This document shows, in pieces, positions 8,601-16,640 of a stretch of 36,891 nucleotides of DNA. The stretch spans positions 1 through 36,891 of the forward strand of contig JANQMJ010000028.1 of NCBI GenBank assembly GCA_028280115.1, given 5' to 3'. Under the pieces are notes generated by a model, which was not told where the DNA came from, searched no databases, and saw only the letters and a program-made list of their open reading frames with translations. A program made the translations under genes and the position numbers. The DNA comes from Parvularculaceae bacterium (GTDB taxonomy: Bacteria; Pseudomonadota; Alphaproteobacteria; Caulobacterales; Parvularculaceae). Numbering within the stretch: position 1 is the first letter of the stretch; each line of letters begins with the position of its first letter.

Positions 8601-11600
8601 GCAGCAGTTTGACGCTGACGGCGCGCCCGTAGGCGATGAATTTCAGGTCAACGGCGTCACGCAGGGCGCTCAAATCCACAGCGCCGTATCCGCAACGCCA
8701 GACGGCGGATATATGATCACCTGGGGGGATTCATCCGGGATCGGATATGATATCAGGGCCCAGATTTTCGATTCCGACGCAAATCCTGTCGGCGATGAAT
8801 TCACCCTCAACACCGAGCTTGCCTCGACGCAATCGACGCCGGATATCGCCACGCTTGCGGATGGAAGCATCGCGGTCGTTTGGCAATCGTTCTCGCTGGA
8901 CGGATCGGGCTATAACATCGCCGCGAATGTGGTTTCGCGCGGCGACGTTGTCCTTGAGAACACTGAAGGCGGAACCGTTGTCGCCCACTTAACGGCCGTC
9001 GACCCCGACGCAAATGAAAGCTTTACCTATAGCGTGGTCGGCGATTCGCCCTTCGAAGTGGTCGGGGATCTTTTAGTCGTCAAAGAAGGCGCGGCGCTGG
9101 ATCATGAGACGGCGCCGGAACATGACGTCACGCTTCAAGTCGAAGATTCCGCGGGCAATATCTATACGGAAACCGTCACCATCAGCGTCGTCGATGTGAA
9201 CGAAGGCCCGTCGGACATTCAGCTTTCCGTTTCGGTCGTCAATGAAAACGACGCCGGCGCGGTCGTCGGAACCGTTTCCGCCTTCGATCCGGACGCGGGC
9301 GACACGCTGACCTTCACGGTTTCCGATGATCGTTTCGAACTGGTCGGCGACCAATTAAAACTCAAGGACGGCGTTTCCCTTGACCATGAAACGGCAGAAT
9401 CGATCGATGTCACCGTCACGGCGACCGACACCGGCGGGCTGTCAAGTGAGCAGGTCTTTACGATCAATATCGCCGACGTGAACGAAGCCCCGACCGACAT
9501 CGCGCTTTCGAACAACATGATCGATGAAAACGACGCCGGCGCGGTTGTCGGAACCGTTTCGGCGTTCGATCCGGACGCGGGCGACACGCTGACCTTCACG
9601 GTTTCCGACGACCGTTTCGAAGTGGTCGGCGATCAATTAAAACTCAAGGACGGGGTTTCCCTCGACCATGAAGCGGCGGAATCGATCGATGTCACCGTCA
9701 CGGCGACCGACGCCGGCGGCCTGTCAAGCGAACAGATCTTCACGATCAATATCGCTGACATCAATGAAACCCCGACCGATATCGTACTGTCAAACAATAC
9801 GATTGACGAAAACGACGCCGGTGCGGTCGTCGGAACGCTTTCCGCCACCGACCCTGACGTCGGCGATACGCACGCCTTCACGGTGTCCGACGATCGTTTC
9901 GAAGTCGTCGGCGACCAGCTCAAACTGAAGGACGGCGTCGAGCTCGACCATGAGGCTGTGAGTTCAATCGACGTGACCGTCACCGCGACCGATTCCGGCG
10001 GCGAATCCACGTCTCAGTCTTTCACCATCGCGGTGAGCAACGTCAATGAAGGCCCGACGCTTGGGCTGGTGAGCCATGCGGGGCTTGAGGCCTCTTATTA
10101 CGATATCGGCCATTCCTTAAGCGATCTCGATCAGATCGATTTCAACGCCGCGCCGGACGCGACCGGCGTGGTCGACAGCATTGACTACATGCAGGGCCAG
10201 CAGCAATTCTGGGACGGCGGTCCGGGCAACTATTTCGCCGCCAAATATGAAGGCGAGCTCGTCGTCGAAACCGGCGGCACCTATACGTTCAACCTGGCCA
10301 GCGACGACGGCTCGATGTTGTTTATTAACGGCGTTGCGGTGATCGACAATGACGGCCTGCACGGCACCAGAACGCGCACGGTCACGCTCGATCTTGAGGC
10401 CGGGTCCCATGACATCGAAGTGCGCTATTTCGAAAACACCGGCAGTCAGACCTTGCAGCTTTCCTGGCGCGGGCCGGATACGGGCGGCGTCAATGAAGTC
10501 ATCGGCGGAGATTCCTATCAGCACGGCTATGCGGCCGACAGTCTTTCCCTGCCCGAAGACAAAACCGGCGCGATCGTTGCGGAACTGACGGTCGCCGATC
10601 CGGATGTCGGCGACACACATGCCTTCACGGTTTCCGACGACCGTTTCGAAGTCGTCGAGAATAACGGCGTTTATACGCTCAAGCTCAAGGACGGCGTCAG
10701 CATCGATTATGAAACCGAGAGCGCCGTCAATGTCAGCGTAACCGTCGCCGACGCCGGCGGCGCCAGCAACACGGCGCATTACACCATCGCCGTGGAAGAT
10801 ATCAACGCCGCGCCGGAAATCGATCTCGTCGGCGGCGAGGGCCTTCAGGCGTCCTATTTCGATATCGGTCATTCCTTGAACGATCTCGATCTGATCGACT
10901 TCAACGCCACGCCCGATGCGGAGGGCGTGGTCGGCAGCCTTGATTACATGCAGGGCCAGCAGCCGTTCTGGGACGGCGGTCCGGGCAACTATTTCGCCGC
11001 CAAATATGAAGGCCAGCTGATAGTCGAAACCGGCGGGGCCTATACGTTAAGCCTGGCCAGCGACGACGGCAGCCGGCTTTATATCGACGGCGTTCCGGTC
11101 ATCGACAATGACGGCCTGCACGGCACCAGAACCCGCACGGTCACGCTCGATCTCGATCCCGGGTCCCACAACATCGAAGTGCGCTATTTCGAAAACACCG
11201 GCAGTCAGACCTTGCAGCTGTCCTGGCGCGGACCGGACACCGGCGGCGTCAATGAAGTCATTAGCGGGGAGTCCTACCGTTTGCCCGGCTTTAGCGATCA
11301 GGACCGACTCGGCCTGACGGAAAACACGCCGGGCGACGTCGCCGCGATCCTGTCGATCACCGATCCGGACGGCGATGCGGTGAGCCATGCGGTCAGCGAC
11401 GACCGCTTCGAGCTGGTCGACAACGCAAACGGTCTGGCGCTGAAACTCAAAGACGGGGTTTTTGTCGATCATGAAGCCGAATCGGCAATTACGGTCACCG
11501 TGACGGCGACCGACGAACGCGGCGAAAGCGCGTCTGAAGTCTTTACTATTGCGGTCGCCGACAGAAACGATGCGCCCACGGATATCCTGCTGAGCGGCGA

Positions 11601-14600
11601 CGTCGTTAACGAAAACGACGCCGGCGCGGTTGTCGGAACGCTGACCGCGGTCGACCAGGACGCTGGCGACACGCACGGGTTCGCGGTGTCCGACGACCGT
11701 TTCGAAGTCGTCAACAATAACGGCGTTTATGAACTCAAGCTCAAGGACGGCGTTGCGTTGGATTACCAGGCGGCGGCATCGGTAAACGTCGCCGTGACGG
11801 CGACCGACGCCAGCGGTCTTTCCGTATCGCAGACCTTTACGATCAACGTCACGGACGTGAACGAAGCCCCCACCGCTATCGCGCTTTCAAACGACACGGT
11901 CGATGAAAATCAACCCGGCGCGGTCGTCGGCGCGCTGACGGCGGCGGATCCGGACGCCGGCGATGCGCATGTATTCGCTGTTTCGGACAATCGTTTCGAA
12001 GTGGTCGGCAATCAATTGAAACTCAAGGACGGCGTTGCGCTCGACCACGAGGCGGCGGAATCGATTAATGTCACCGTGACGGCGACCGACCAGGGCGGTC
12101 TTTCCACATCACAGACCATTACGATCAACGTTGGCGATGTGAACGAAGCCCCGGGCGCTATTGGGCTTTCCAACGCAACCGTCGATGAAAACGCCGCCGG
12201 CGCGGTCGTCGGCGCGCTTTCCGCCGCCGATCCGGATGCCGGCGACACGCTGGCGTTCGCCGTTTCGGACGATCGGTTCGAAGTCGTCGGCGGTCAGCTT
12301 AAACTCAAAGACGGCGTTTCCTTCGATCATGAAACGACGGCGCCGATCAGCCTAACCGTCACCGCGACCGATACAGGCGGCCTGTCGAGCGAGCAGGCCT
12401 TCACGATCACCATCGCCGATGTGAACGAAAGTCCGACCGATATCGCGCTGTCGAACAACACGGTCGACGAAAACGATCCCGGCGCGGTGGTGGCGACGCT
12501 TTCCGCCAGCGATCCGGATGCGGGCGACACGGTAACGTTTACCCTTACGGGCGATCCGTCGGGCCTGTTCGAAATCGTCGGCGATCAGTTGAAGCTCAAG
12601 GACGGCGCTTCCCTCGATTACGAAACCCAGGACGTCTACAATGTAACAATTCAGGCTGTCGACAGCAGCGGCGCGGACTATTCTGAATCGGTCACCATCA
12701 ACGTCGCCGATCTTGCCGAAGCGCCCACGGATATTTTGCTGAGCGGCGACAGCGTTAACGAAAACGAGGCCGGTGCGGTCGTCGGAACGCTGACCGCGGT
12801 CGATCAGGACGCCGGCGATACGCACACATTCGCCGTTTCCGACAATCGTTTCGAAGTCGTCGGCGGTCAGCTCAAACTGAAAGACGGCGTTTCACTCGAC
12901 CACGAGACGGCGGAATCGATTAACGTCACCGTGACGGCGACCGACCAGGGCGGTCTTTCCACGTCGCAGGCCTTTACGATTAACGTCGCCGATGTGAACG
13001 AAGCCCCCACCGCTATCGCGCTTTCAAACGACACGGTCGGTGAAAATCAACCCGGCGCGGTCGTCGGCGCGCTTTCCGCCGCCGACCCTGACGCCGGCGA
13101 TACGCACACATTCGCCGTTTCCGACGATCGTTTCGAAGTTGTCGGCAATCAATTGAAACTCAAGGACGGCGTTTCACTCGACCATGAAGCAGCGGAGTCG
13201 ATTAACGTCACGGTTACGACGACCGACCAGGGCGGTCTTTCCACGTCGCAGGCCTTTACGATCAACGTCACGGACGTGAACGAGGCCCCCACCGGCGTCG
13301 CGCTTTCGAACAGCACGATCGACGAGAATGACGCCGGCGCGGTCGTCGGTACGCTTTCCGCCGCCGACCCGGATGCCGGCGACACGCTGGCGTTTACCGT
13401 TTCCGACAACCGTTTCGAAGTCGTCGGCGACCAACTCAAACTCAAGGACGGCGTTTCGTTCGATCATGAAGCAACGGCGTCGATCAGCCTCACCGTCACC
13501 GCAATCGACGCAGGCGGTCTGTCGAGCCAGCAGGCGTTTACGATCAGCATCGCCGACGTGAACGAGGCTCCGACCGATATCGCCCTTTCGAACAATACAA
13601 TCGACGAAAACGATCCCGGCGCGTTCGCTAGCACGCTTTCCGCCGCCGACCCGGATGCGGGCGACACGGCGACGTTCGTTCTTGCGGGCGATCCGTCGGG
13701 TCTGTTCGAAATCGTCGGCGGTCAGCTCAAACTCAAGGACGGCGTTTCCGTCGATTCCGAAACGCAGAACGCCTACGACATAACGATTCAGGCTGTCGAC
13801 AGCGGCGGCGCGGACTATTTCGAAACGGTCACCGTCAACGTCGCCGATCTTGGCGACGCGCCGACGGGCTTTACCTTGCAGCCGGTCGCTGCGCCTGAGT
13901 CCCTTTCGCTCAATCAGGACGGCGGCAATAACGACCTCGCCATCGCGACAGACTTGTTCGGCTTCCCGACCCAGGCGCTGACCGTCGAGGTCGCCTTCGC
14001 CTCGTCGCAGACCGATGTGGGCAACGGCGTGCCGCTGTTTTCCTACGCCGCCAGCGGCGGCTCTCATAACGAGGCGCTGATCTGGCTCCCAAGCTCCTCG
14101 GGCCAGGTGCATATCTATCTCGCCGGCAGGGGGATCAACACCGGCATCTCCAACGCGGCGCTGCTCGACGGCGCCCAGCATCATTTCTCGTTCACCTGGG
14201 ATCAGGCGTCGAACGAACTCAAGGTCTATGTGGACGGCGTCGAAGAGTTCGCCTCCAGCATCAATATCCGCGACCTGCGGGCCGACGGAACCCTCACCTT
14301 CGGCCAGGAACAAGACCGCGAAGCGGGAAGCTACGATGTCAATCAGATCTTCGAAGGCGAGATTTTCGAAGCGCGGATTTTCGATTACGCCCGCTCCGGC
14401 CAGGAAATCGCCGATAACGCCGGCCAACCTTTAAGCGGCGCCGGGGCGCAGAGCGGACTTGTCTCCCACTGGCTGATGAATGGAGAAGTCGGCAGCGTGG
14501 TCGATGACGTCGCCGGACACAACGATCTTCATCTGCATAACGGCGCCCACATCAAGACGGGCGCACCCTATGACGCGCCCACGGTGTTTGAAAACGACGC

Positions 14601-15219
14601 CGGTGCGGTTGTGGGAACGCTGAGTGCGACCGATCCCGAAACCGACGGGCCGGTTACGGATTTCGCTATTGTAAGCGACGCCTCGGGCTTTTTCGAGGTG
14701 GTCGGCGACCAGCTTAAACTCCAGGACGGCGTTTCCCTCGATTACGAAACGCAGACCTCCTACGATCTCACCCTCGAAGCGATCGGCGAGGAGGGGGATA
14801 CGGCCCAGATCACGGTGACGGTCAATGTCGCCGATCTCAACGACAGCAACCTCATCCTCGGGACCGACGGCGTCGATACGCTTTACGGCGGGGACGGGGC
14901 CGACCATATATACGGCAATGCCGGCAACGATACGCTTTACGGTCAGGACGGTTCCGACGTCTTCTTTTACGCAACCGGCGACGGCGCCGATCACATCTAT
15001 GGCGGCGACGGCGACGGCTGGACGGACACCATTCAACTCAGCGAAGGCGCAACGCCGCTGGGCGAATTCGGGTCCGACTGGACCATCAGCCTGACCCAGG
15101 GATCGATTGCCTCCGCCGACGCGAACAAAATCGTGTTCAGCGAAGACGCCGACGGCGCCATCACGTTCAGCGACAATACGACCCTCACATTCTCCGACAT
15201 CGAAGAAGTGATTATCTAG
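5659..15219 (+). CDS. Giant cadherin-repeat RTX adhesin, T1SS substrate
   Basis: This 3,186-residue protein is predicted to be secreted and surface-bound. Residues 1-224 are low-complexity and rich in Asp, Gly, Arg and Glu, with no Sec signal. From residue 225 there are about 20 cadherin-like modules of about 95 residues. Each starts 'APTDIxLSN', continues 'VxENxxGAVVGTLxAxDPDAGD' and 'FEVVGDQLKLKDGVSLDHE', and ends 'FTINVADVNE'; acidic DxD/DxNE positions suggest Ca2+ linkers. Four modules carry inserts: seven GGFVVTW-type repeats (about 714-1094), PA14 domains (about 1475-1622 and 1728-1875) and a LamG-like domain (about 2748-2971). The C-terminus has RTX nonapeptides (YGGDGADHI, YGNAGNDTL, YGQDGSDVF) and a tail ending FSDIEEVII, typical of T1SS export signals. 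Exporter genes on both sides support type I secretion. Adhesion or biofilm function is inferred from architecture. Confidence 0.93.
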   Translation: MAKTPDNKALGQGESSAYAEDVDAKTREDLSLEDERDALKEARDAQARDGTGGGEGSSDLGNLHFGDQENSDWKNPASGRRDDEGGLSSAGDDGADGRDQDRYDDDDAARSRADRNDLDGKPADEKSDDDAASSAPLTSDAQDGFTAGRDPGQGRRPEELPGGGGGEVDTDGNDRGGDDDGETDDDRDGRRADDDSDGAAADGGGTTDNGNDGGGDGRAPVVNQAPTDIDLSNDTVAENQSGATVATLTAADPDANDTATFSLAQDASGLFEVVGDQLRLKDGASLDHEAQDSYDIVIAVEDSAGNVYSETVTVHVADLNEGPTDIALSNTGVDENNTGAVIATLSSSDPDAGDTARYSIADDPSGLFEVVGDTLKLKDGVALDHEAQESYEITLQVEDSGGATHTETFTINVADLNEGPTELALTGDTINENQSGATVGTLSAFDPDAGDTLTFTVSDDRFEVVDGQLKLKDGVSLDHEEAESIDVTVTATDSGGLSSEQVFTINIADVNESPTDIALSNNRIDENDAGAVVGTLSAADPDVGDTHTFTVSDDRFEVVGDQLKLKDGVSLDHEAAESINVTVTATDSGGLSTEQTFTINIADVNESPTDIALSNNTIDENDAGAVVGTVSAFDPDAGDMLTFTVSDDRFEVVGGQLKLKDGVSLDHETVDAVDITVTATDSGGLETSQSFTINVADVNEAPTDIILSPGGAVGEEFTVNTTTASHQFQPSVAALENGGFVSTWSSLGQDGSSYGVFSQRFDENGEPVGGEVQVNTTSFGSQTNSSVTGLDNGGYVVVWSGPESGGTAARIHGQVFDEHGAPVGGEFVVSSGNTITQTLPDIAALEGGGFVVTWSDYQSGSDYYDVYTRQFEADGTATGDQTLVHDGAAGYQYYSAVEGLADGGYIIAWSDYDFSTGQMDMHAQRYDADGNEVGDSIAVGSGDARFEYSGDIAALPDGGYVITWSAYAPDGNGIYNYDIRAQQFDADGAPVGDEFQVNGVTQGAQIHSAVSATPDGGYMITWGDSSGIGYDIRAQIFDSDANPVGDEFTLNTELASTQSTPDIATLADGSIAVVWQSFSLDGSGYNIAANVVSRGDVVLENTEGGTVVAHLTAVDPDANESFTYSVVGDSPFEVVGDLLVVKEGAALDHETAPEHDVTLQVEDSAGNIYTETVTISVVDVNEGPSDIQLSVSVVNENDAGAVVGTVSAFDPDAGDTLTFTVSDDRFELVGDQLKLKDGVSLDHETAESIDVTVTATDTGGLSSEQVFTINIADVNEAPTDIALSNNMIDENDAGAVVGTVSAFDPDAGDTLTFTVSDDRFEVVGDQLKLKDGVSLDHEAAESIDVTVTATDAGGLSSEQIFTINIADINETPTDIVLSNNTIDENDAGAVVGTLSATDPDVGDTHAFTVSDDRFEVVGDQLKLKDGVELDHEAVSSIDVTVTATDSGGESTSQSFTIAVSNVNEGPTLGLVSHAGLEASYYDIGHSLSDLDQIDFNAAPDATGVVDSIDYMQGQQQFWDGGPGNYFAAKYEGELVVETGGTYTFNLASDDGSMLFINGVAVIDNDGLHGTRTRTVTLDLEAGSHDIEVRYFENTGSQTLQLSWRGPDTGGVNEVIGGDSYQHGYAADSLSLPEDKTGAIVAELTVADPDVGDTHAFTVSDDRFEVVENNGVYTLKLKDGVSIDYETESAVNVSVTVADAGGASNTAHYTIAVEDINAAPEIDLVGGEGLQASYFDIGHSLNDLDLIDFNATPDAEGVVGSLDYMQGQQPFWDGGPGNYFAAKYEGQLIVETGGAYTLSLASDDGSRLYIDGVPVIDNDGLHGTRTRTVTLDLDPGSHNIEVRYFENTGSQTLQLSWRGPDTGGVNEVISGESYRLPGFSDQDRLGLTENTPGDVAAILSITDPDGDAVSHAVSDDRFELVDNANGLALKLKDGVFVDHEAESAITVTVTATDERGESASEVFTIAVADRNDAPTDILLSGDVVNENDAGAVVGTLTAVDQDAGDTHGFAVSDDRFEVVNNNGVYELKLKDGVALDYQAAASVNVAVTATDASGLSVSQTFTINVTDVNEAPTAIALSNDTVDENQPGAVVGALTAADPDAGDAHVFAVSDNRFEVVGNQLKLKDGVALDHEAAESINVTVTATDQGGLSTSQTITINVGDVNEAPGAIGLSNATVDENAAGAVVGALSAADPDAGDTLAFAVSDDRFEVVGGQLKLKDGVSFDHETTAPISLTVTATDTGGLSSEQAFTITIADVNESPTDIALSNNTVDENDPGAVVATLSASDPDAGDTVTFTLTGDPSGLFEIVGDQLKLKDGASLDYETQDVYNVTIQAVDSSGADYSESVTINVADLAEAPTDILLSGDSVNENEAGAVVGTLTAVDQDAGDTHTFAVSDNRFEVVGGQLKLKDGVSLDHETAESINVTVTATDQGGLSTSQAFTINVADVNEAPTAIALSNDTVGENQPGAVVGALSAADPDAGDTHTFAVSDDRFEVVGNQLKLKDGVSLDHEAAESINVTVTTTDQGGLSTSQAFTINVTDVNEAPTGVALSNSTIDENDAGAVVGTLSAADPDAGDTLAFTVSDNRFEVVGDQLKLKDGVSFDHEATASISLTVTAIDAGGLSSQQAFTISIADVNEAPTDIALSNNTIDENDPGAFASTLSAADPDAGDTATFVLAGDPSGLFEIVGGQLKLKDGVSVDSETQNAYDITIQAVDSGGADYFETVTVNVADLGDAPTGFTLQPVAAPESLSLNQDGGNNDLAIATDLFGFPTQALTVEVAFASSQTDVGNGVPLFSYAASGGSHNEALIWLPSSSGQVHIYLAGRGINTGISNAALLDGAQHHFSFTWDQASNELKVYVDGVEEFASSINIRDLRADGTLTFGQEQDREAGSYDVNQIFEGEIFEARIFDYARSGQEIADNAGQPLSGAGAQSGLVSHWLMNGEVGSVVDDVAGHNDLHLHNGAHIKTGAPYDAPTVFENDAGAVVGTLSATDPETDGPVTDFAIVSDASGFFEVVGDQLKLQDGVSLDYETQTSYDLTLEAIGEEGDTAQITVTVNVADLNDSNLILGTDGVDTLYGGDGADHIYGNAGNDTLYGQDGSDVFFYATGDGADHIYGGDGDGWTDTIQLSEGATPLGEFGSDWTISLTQGSIASADANKIVFSEDADGAITFSDNTTLTFSDIEEVII
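7798..8940 (+). repeat. Seven ~54-residue GGFVVTW-type repeats inside the adhesin
   Basis: Residues about 714-1094 consist of seven consecutive units. Each starts with GxEFxVN or similar, has a central 'xxALxxGGFVVTWSx' segment and ends 'Q.FDADGxPVG'. Seven beta-rich units of about 54 residues strongly suggest a closed seven-bladed beta-propeller; this is an inference from the repeat count. The block interrupts a cadherin module: 'APTDIILS' lies just before it and 'ENTEGGTVVAHLTAVDPDANE' just after it. Confidence 0.75.
10051..11571 (+). repeat. Tandem PA14-plus-cadherin units in the adhesin
   Basis: Two successive units of about 760 bp each encode a PA14-like domain followed by the rest of a cadherin module. 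The PA14 parts start 'GLEASYYDIGHSL' (from about 10081) and 'GLQASYFDIGHSL' (from about 10840). They share long identical stretches, such as 'WDGGPGNYFAAKYEG' and 'IDNDGLHGTRTRTVTLDL'. PA14 domains are beta-barrel modules that often bind glycans in adhesins. The near-identity at DNA level points to a recent duplication or gene conversion. Confidence 0.8.
11572..13857 (+). repeat. Higher-order duplication of a four-cadherin block
   Basis: Residues 1972-2354 and 2355-2733 are two consecutive four-module blocks of 1,149 and 1,137 bp with matching module order. First comes an 'ILLSGDxVNEN' module with the unusual VDQDAGDTH linker, then 'TAIALSNDTVxENQPG', then an 'LSNxTxDEN' module, then a 'TDIALSNNTxDENDPG' module with the longer 'DPSGLFEIVG' loop. 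This shows the array grew by block duplication, not only by single modules. Confidence 0.75.
13900..14580 (+). other. LamG/concanavalin-like domain inserted in the adhesin
   Basis: Residues about 2748-2971 have the signature of a LamG-like jelly-roll. It starts 'SLNQDGGNNDLAIATD', continues 'ALTVEVAFASSQ', 'HHFSFTWDQASNELKVYVDG' and 'IFEGEIFEARIFDYARSGQEI', and ends with 'LVSHWLMNGEVGSVVDDVAGHNDL'. Such domains commonly bind carbohydrates. The last cadherin module resumes right after it at 'VFENDAGAVVGTLSATDPE'. Confidence 0.7.
14854..15216 (+). other. RTX repeats and C-terminal T1SS signal region
   Basis: From residue about 3066 the protein has three to four glycine-rich nonapeptides (GGxGxDxUx type), a partial later copy (DHIYGGDGDG) and a roughly 70-residue tail rich in Asp, Thr, Ser and hydrophobic residues, ending EEVII. 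In the RTX family the nonapeptides bind Ca2+ and the uncleaved tail is recognised by the ABC exporter. Confidence 0.8.
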
Positions 15220-15240
15220 CCGACGCGTTATTCCGTCGGC
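15219..15240. terminator. Hairpin between convergent adhesin and TolC genes
   Basis: GCCGACG (15219-15225) pairs perfectly with CGTCGGC (15234-15240) across an 8-base loop. The hairpin overlaps the last base of the adhesin stop and the last codons of the converging TolC-type gene; only 8 bases separate the two stops. There is no T-run on either side, so a bidirectional intrinsic terminator is only possible, not clear. Confidence 0.35.
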
Positions 15241-16619
15241 AGGCCGAAAGCTTCCAGGATCAGGCCGGCTGCTGCGGCCAGTTCATACGCTGCTGCGCGC
15301 ACGTCGAATGTCGCCTGCGACAGGCTGATCTGCGCCAGCACCAGATCGCGCTGGCCGTCCAGGACGTCGATCAGCGTGCGCTGGCCGGCCTCGTATTCAA
15401 GCTGCAGGCCCTTGACGGATTGCGTTGCGGCCTCGATGCCGAGTTGGGCGGCGATGCGTCTGGTTTTCGCTTCGGTGAGCTGGCGCCAGGCGCGGGTCAC
15501 GATTTCGTCGACCGCAAGACGGGTGATCACCACCTGCGCCTGCTCGGCGCTGACCGAGGCGCCGGCCGATCTCAGTCCGGCGATATTGCGGCCCTGATTG
15601 AACAGCGGCATGCGCATGCGCGCCACGAGCTGGTATTCTTCATCGTCTCCGGCTACCATTTCGTCTTCACCGAAACGGCGCAAATAGCTGCCCTCGACGG
15701 TGAAGCGCGGGGCAAAATCGCCGGCCGCGGCGCGCTTGGCGTATTGCGCCGCCTTATGCGAGGCCATGGCGGCGTTGATCGCCGGATTAAATTCCCGCGC
15801 CAGGGCGAGCGCATCGTCCAGCGTGGCGATCTCGCCGATGCGCTCTTCCCGATCGGCGACGAATTCCGCCGGGGGGTTTCGCCCGGTAATGCGCTTATAG
15901 GCCGCTTCTCTTTGCGCAAGGCCTGCGCGCGCCGCGCCGAGATCGACCTGCGCCTGGGCGACGCGCATTTTCGCCTGTTCGACGCCGGTGCGGCTTTGGG
16001 CGCCGGCCTTCTGGCGCCGGTCGGCGATTTCAAGCTGGCGTTCGAGCAGTTGGAGATTTTCCAGCCGATGAGCGACGATCTCGCGCCCCAAAATGGCGTC
16101 CGCATGGGCCTGGGCCGCTTGCAGCGCGGTCTCCTGCCGCGCCGCGAGCAACAACAGGTCGGACTGGCTTAGCCGGGCGCGCGCTTCGCGAAACCGGTTG
16201 ATGGTCGTCAGCCCCTGAAAGATCGGCTGCACCGCAGTGATGCCGACGGTGGTTCCGTCGCGGTCCTGCAGGGTCTGCAGGCTGTCGCTGCGCCAGTCTT
16301 CATCGGTGTAGGCGGCCGTGGCTTCGATTTCCGGCAGGAACTGTCCGAAGGCGCGGAACCGGTCCGCCGCCGCGGAGTCCCGGCGCGACAGAGCGACGGC
16401 GATCTGCGGATCATGAGAAAGCGCGGCGGCGACGGCGTTGACCACGGTTTCGCTGTCATCGTCTGCGGCGTCGTCCGCATCTGTCTCGTCAGGTTCGAAC
16501 GCCTCATAGACGCTGCCCGGCAGGGCGTCTGGCTCGTCCTCAAGCGCGAACGCGCCCGGCGGAAAAGCGATCGCCAGGACGGCCAGGCGTTTTAGAACTT
16601 TTACCAAAGCAATTGCCAC
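15228..16619 (-). CDS. TolC-family outer membrane channel of the T1SS
   Basis: This outer membrane efflux protein should form the trimeric channel that completes the secretion system. It shows the two OEP halves: long Ala/Arg/Gln/Glu helices ('RFREARARLSQSDLLLLAARQETALQAAQAHADAI', cited here only as its region near residues 130-165, and a second set after residue 330) separated by beta segments ('RFTVEGSYLRRFGE'). The C-terminal helix contains 'LEYEAGQRTLIDVLDGQRDL', which is very typical of TolC proteins. I prefer the GTG at 16619 because it yields a compact signal peptide (VKVLKRLAVLAIAFPPGAFA). A TTG at 16640 gives seven extra residues; neither start has a strong Shine-Dalgarno. After the signal comes an acidic stretch (DETDADDAADDDSE). 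Encoded convergently with the adhesin, apart from the exporter operon. Confidence 0.88.
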   Translation of the reverse strand: MAIALVKVLKRLAVLAIAFPPGAFALEDEPDALPGSVYEAFEPDETDADDAADDDSETVVNAVAAALSHDPQIAVALSRRDSAAADRFRAFGQFLPEIEATAAYTDEDWRSDSLQTLQDRDGTTVGITAVQPIFQGLTTINRFREARARLSQSDLLLLAARQETALQAAQAHADAILGREIVAHRLENLQLLERQLEIADRRQKAGAQSRTGVEQAKMRVAQAQVDLGAARAGLAQREAAYKRITGRNPPAEFVADREERIGEIATLDDALALAREFNPAINAAMASHKAAQYAKRAAAGDFAPRFTVEGSYLRRFGEDEMVAGDDEEYQLVARMRMPLFNQGRNIAGLRSAGASVSAEQAQVVITRLAVDEIVTRAWRQLTEAKTRRIAAQLGIEAATQSVKGLQLEYEAGQRTLIDVLDGQRDLVLAQISLSQATFDVRAAAYELAAAAGLILEAFGLPTE

Positions 16620-16640
16620 AATGAGCCCATTTCCGCGCAA

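Noticed and set aside
13174..14427. Long minus-strand frame opposite the adhesin (417 codons)
   Set aside because: It is the shadow of repeat-coding, GC-rich DNA; the product shows repeated Arg/Gly/Val-rich antisense of the cadherin modules and no family resemblance. Other antisense frames over 5617-15040 are rejected for the same reason.
6331..14850. Regular repeats suggesting a CRISPR array
   Set aside because: The period (about 290 bp), an open frame throughout and conserved protein motifs show these are cadherin modules.
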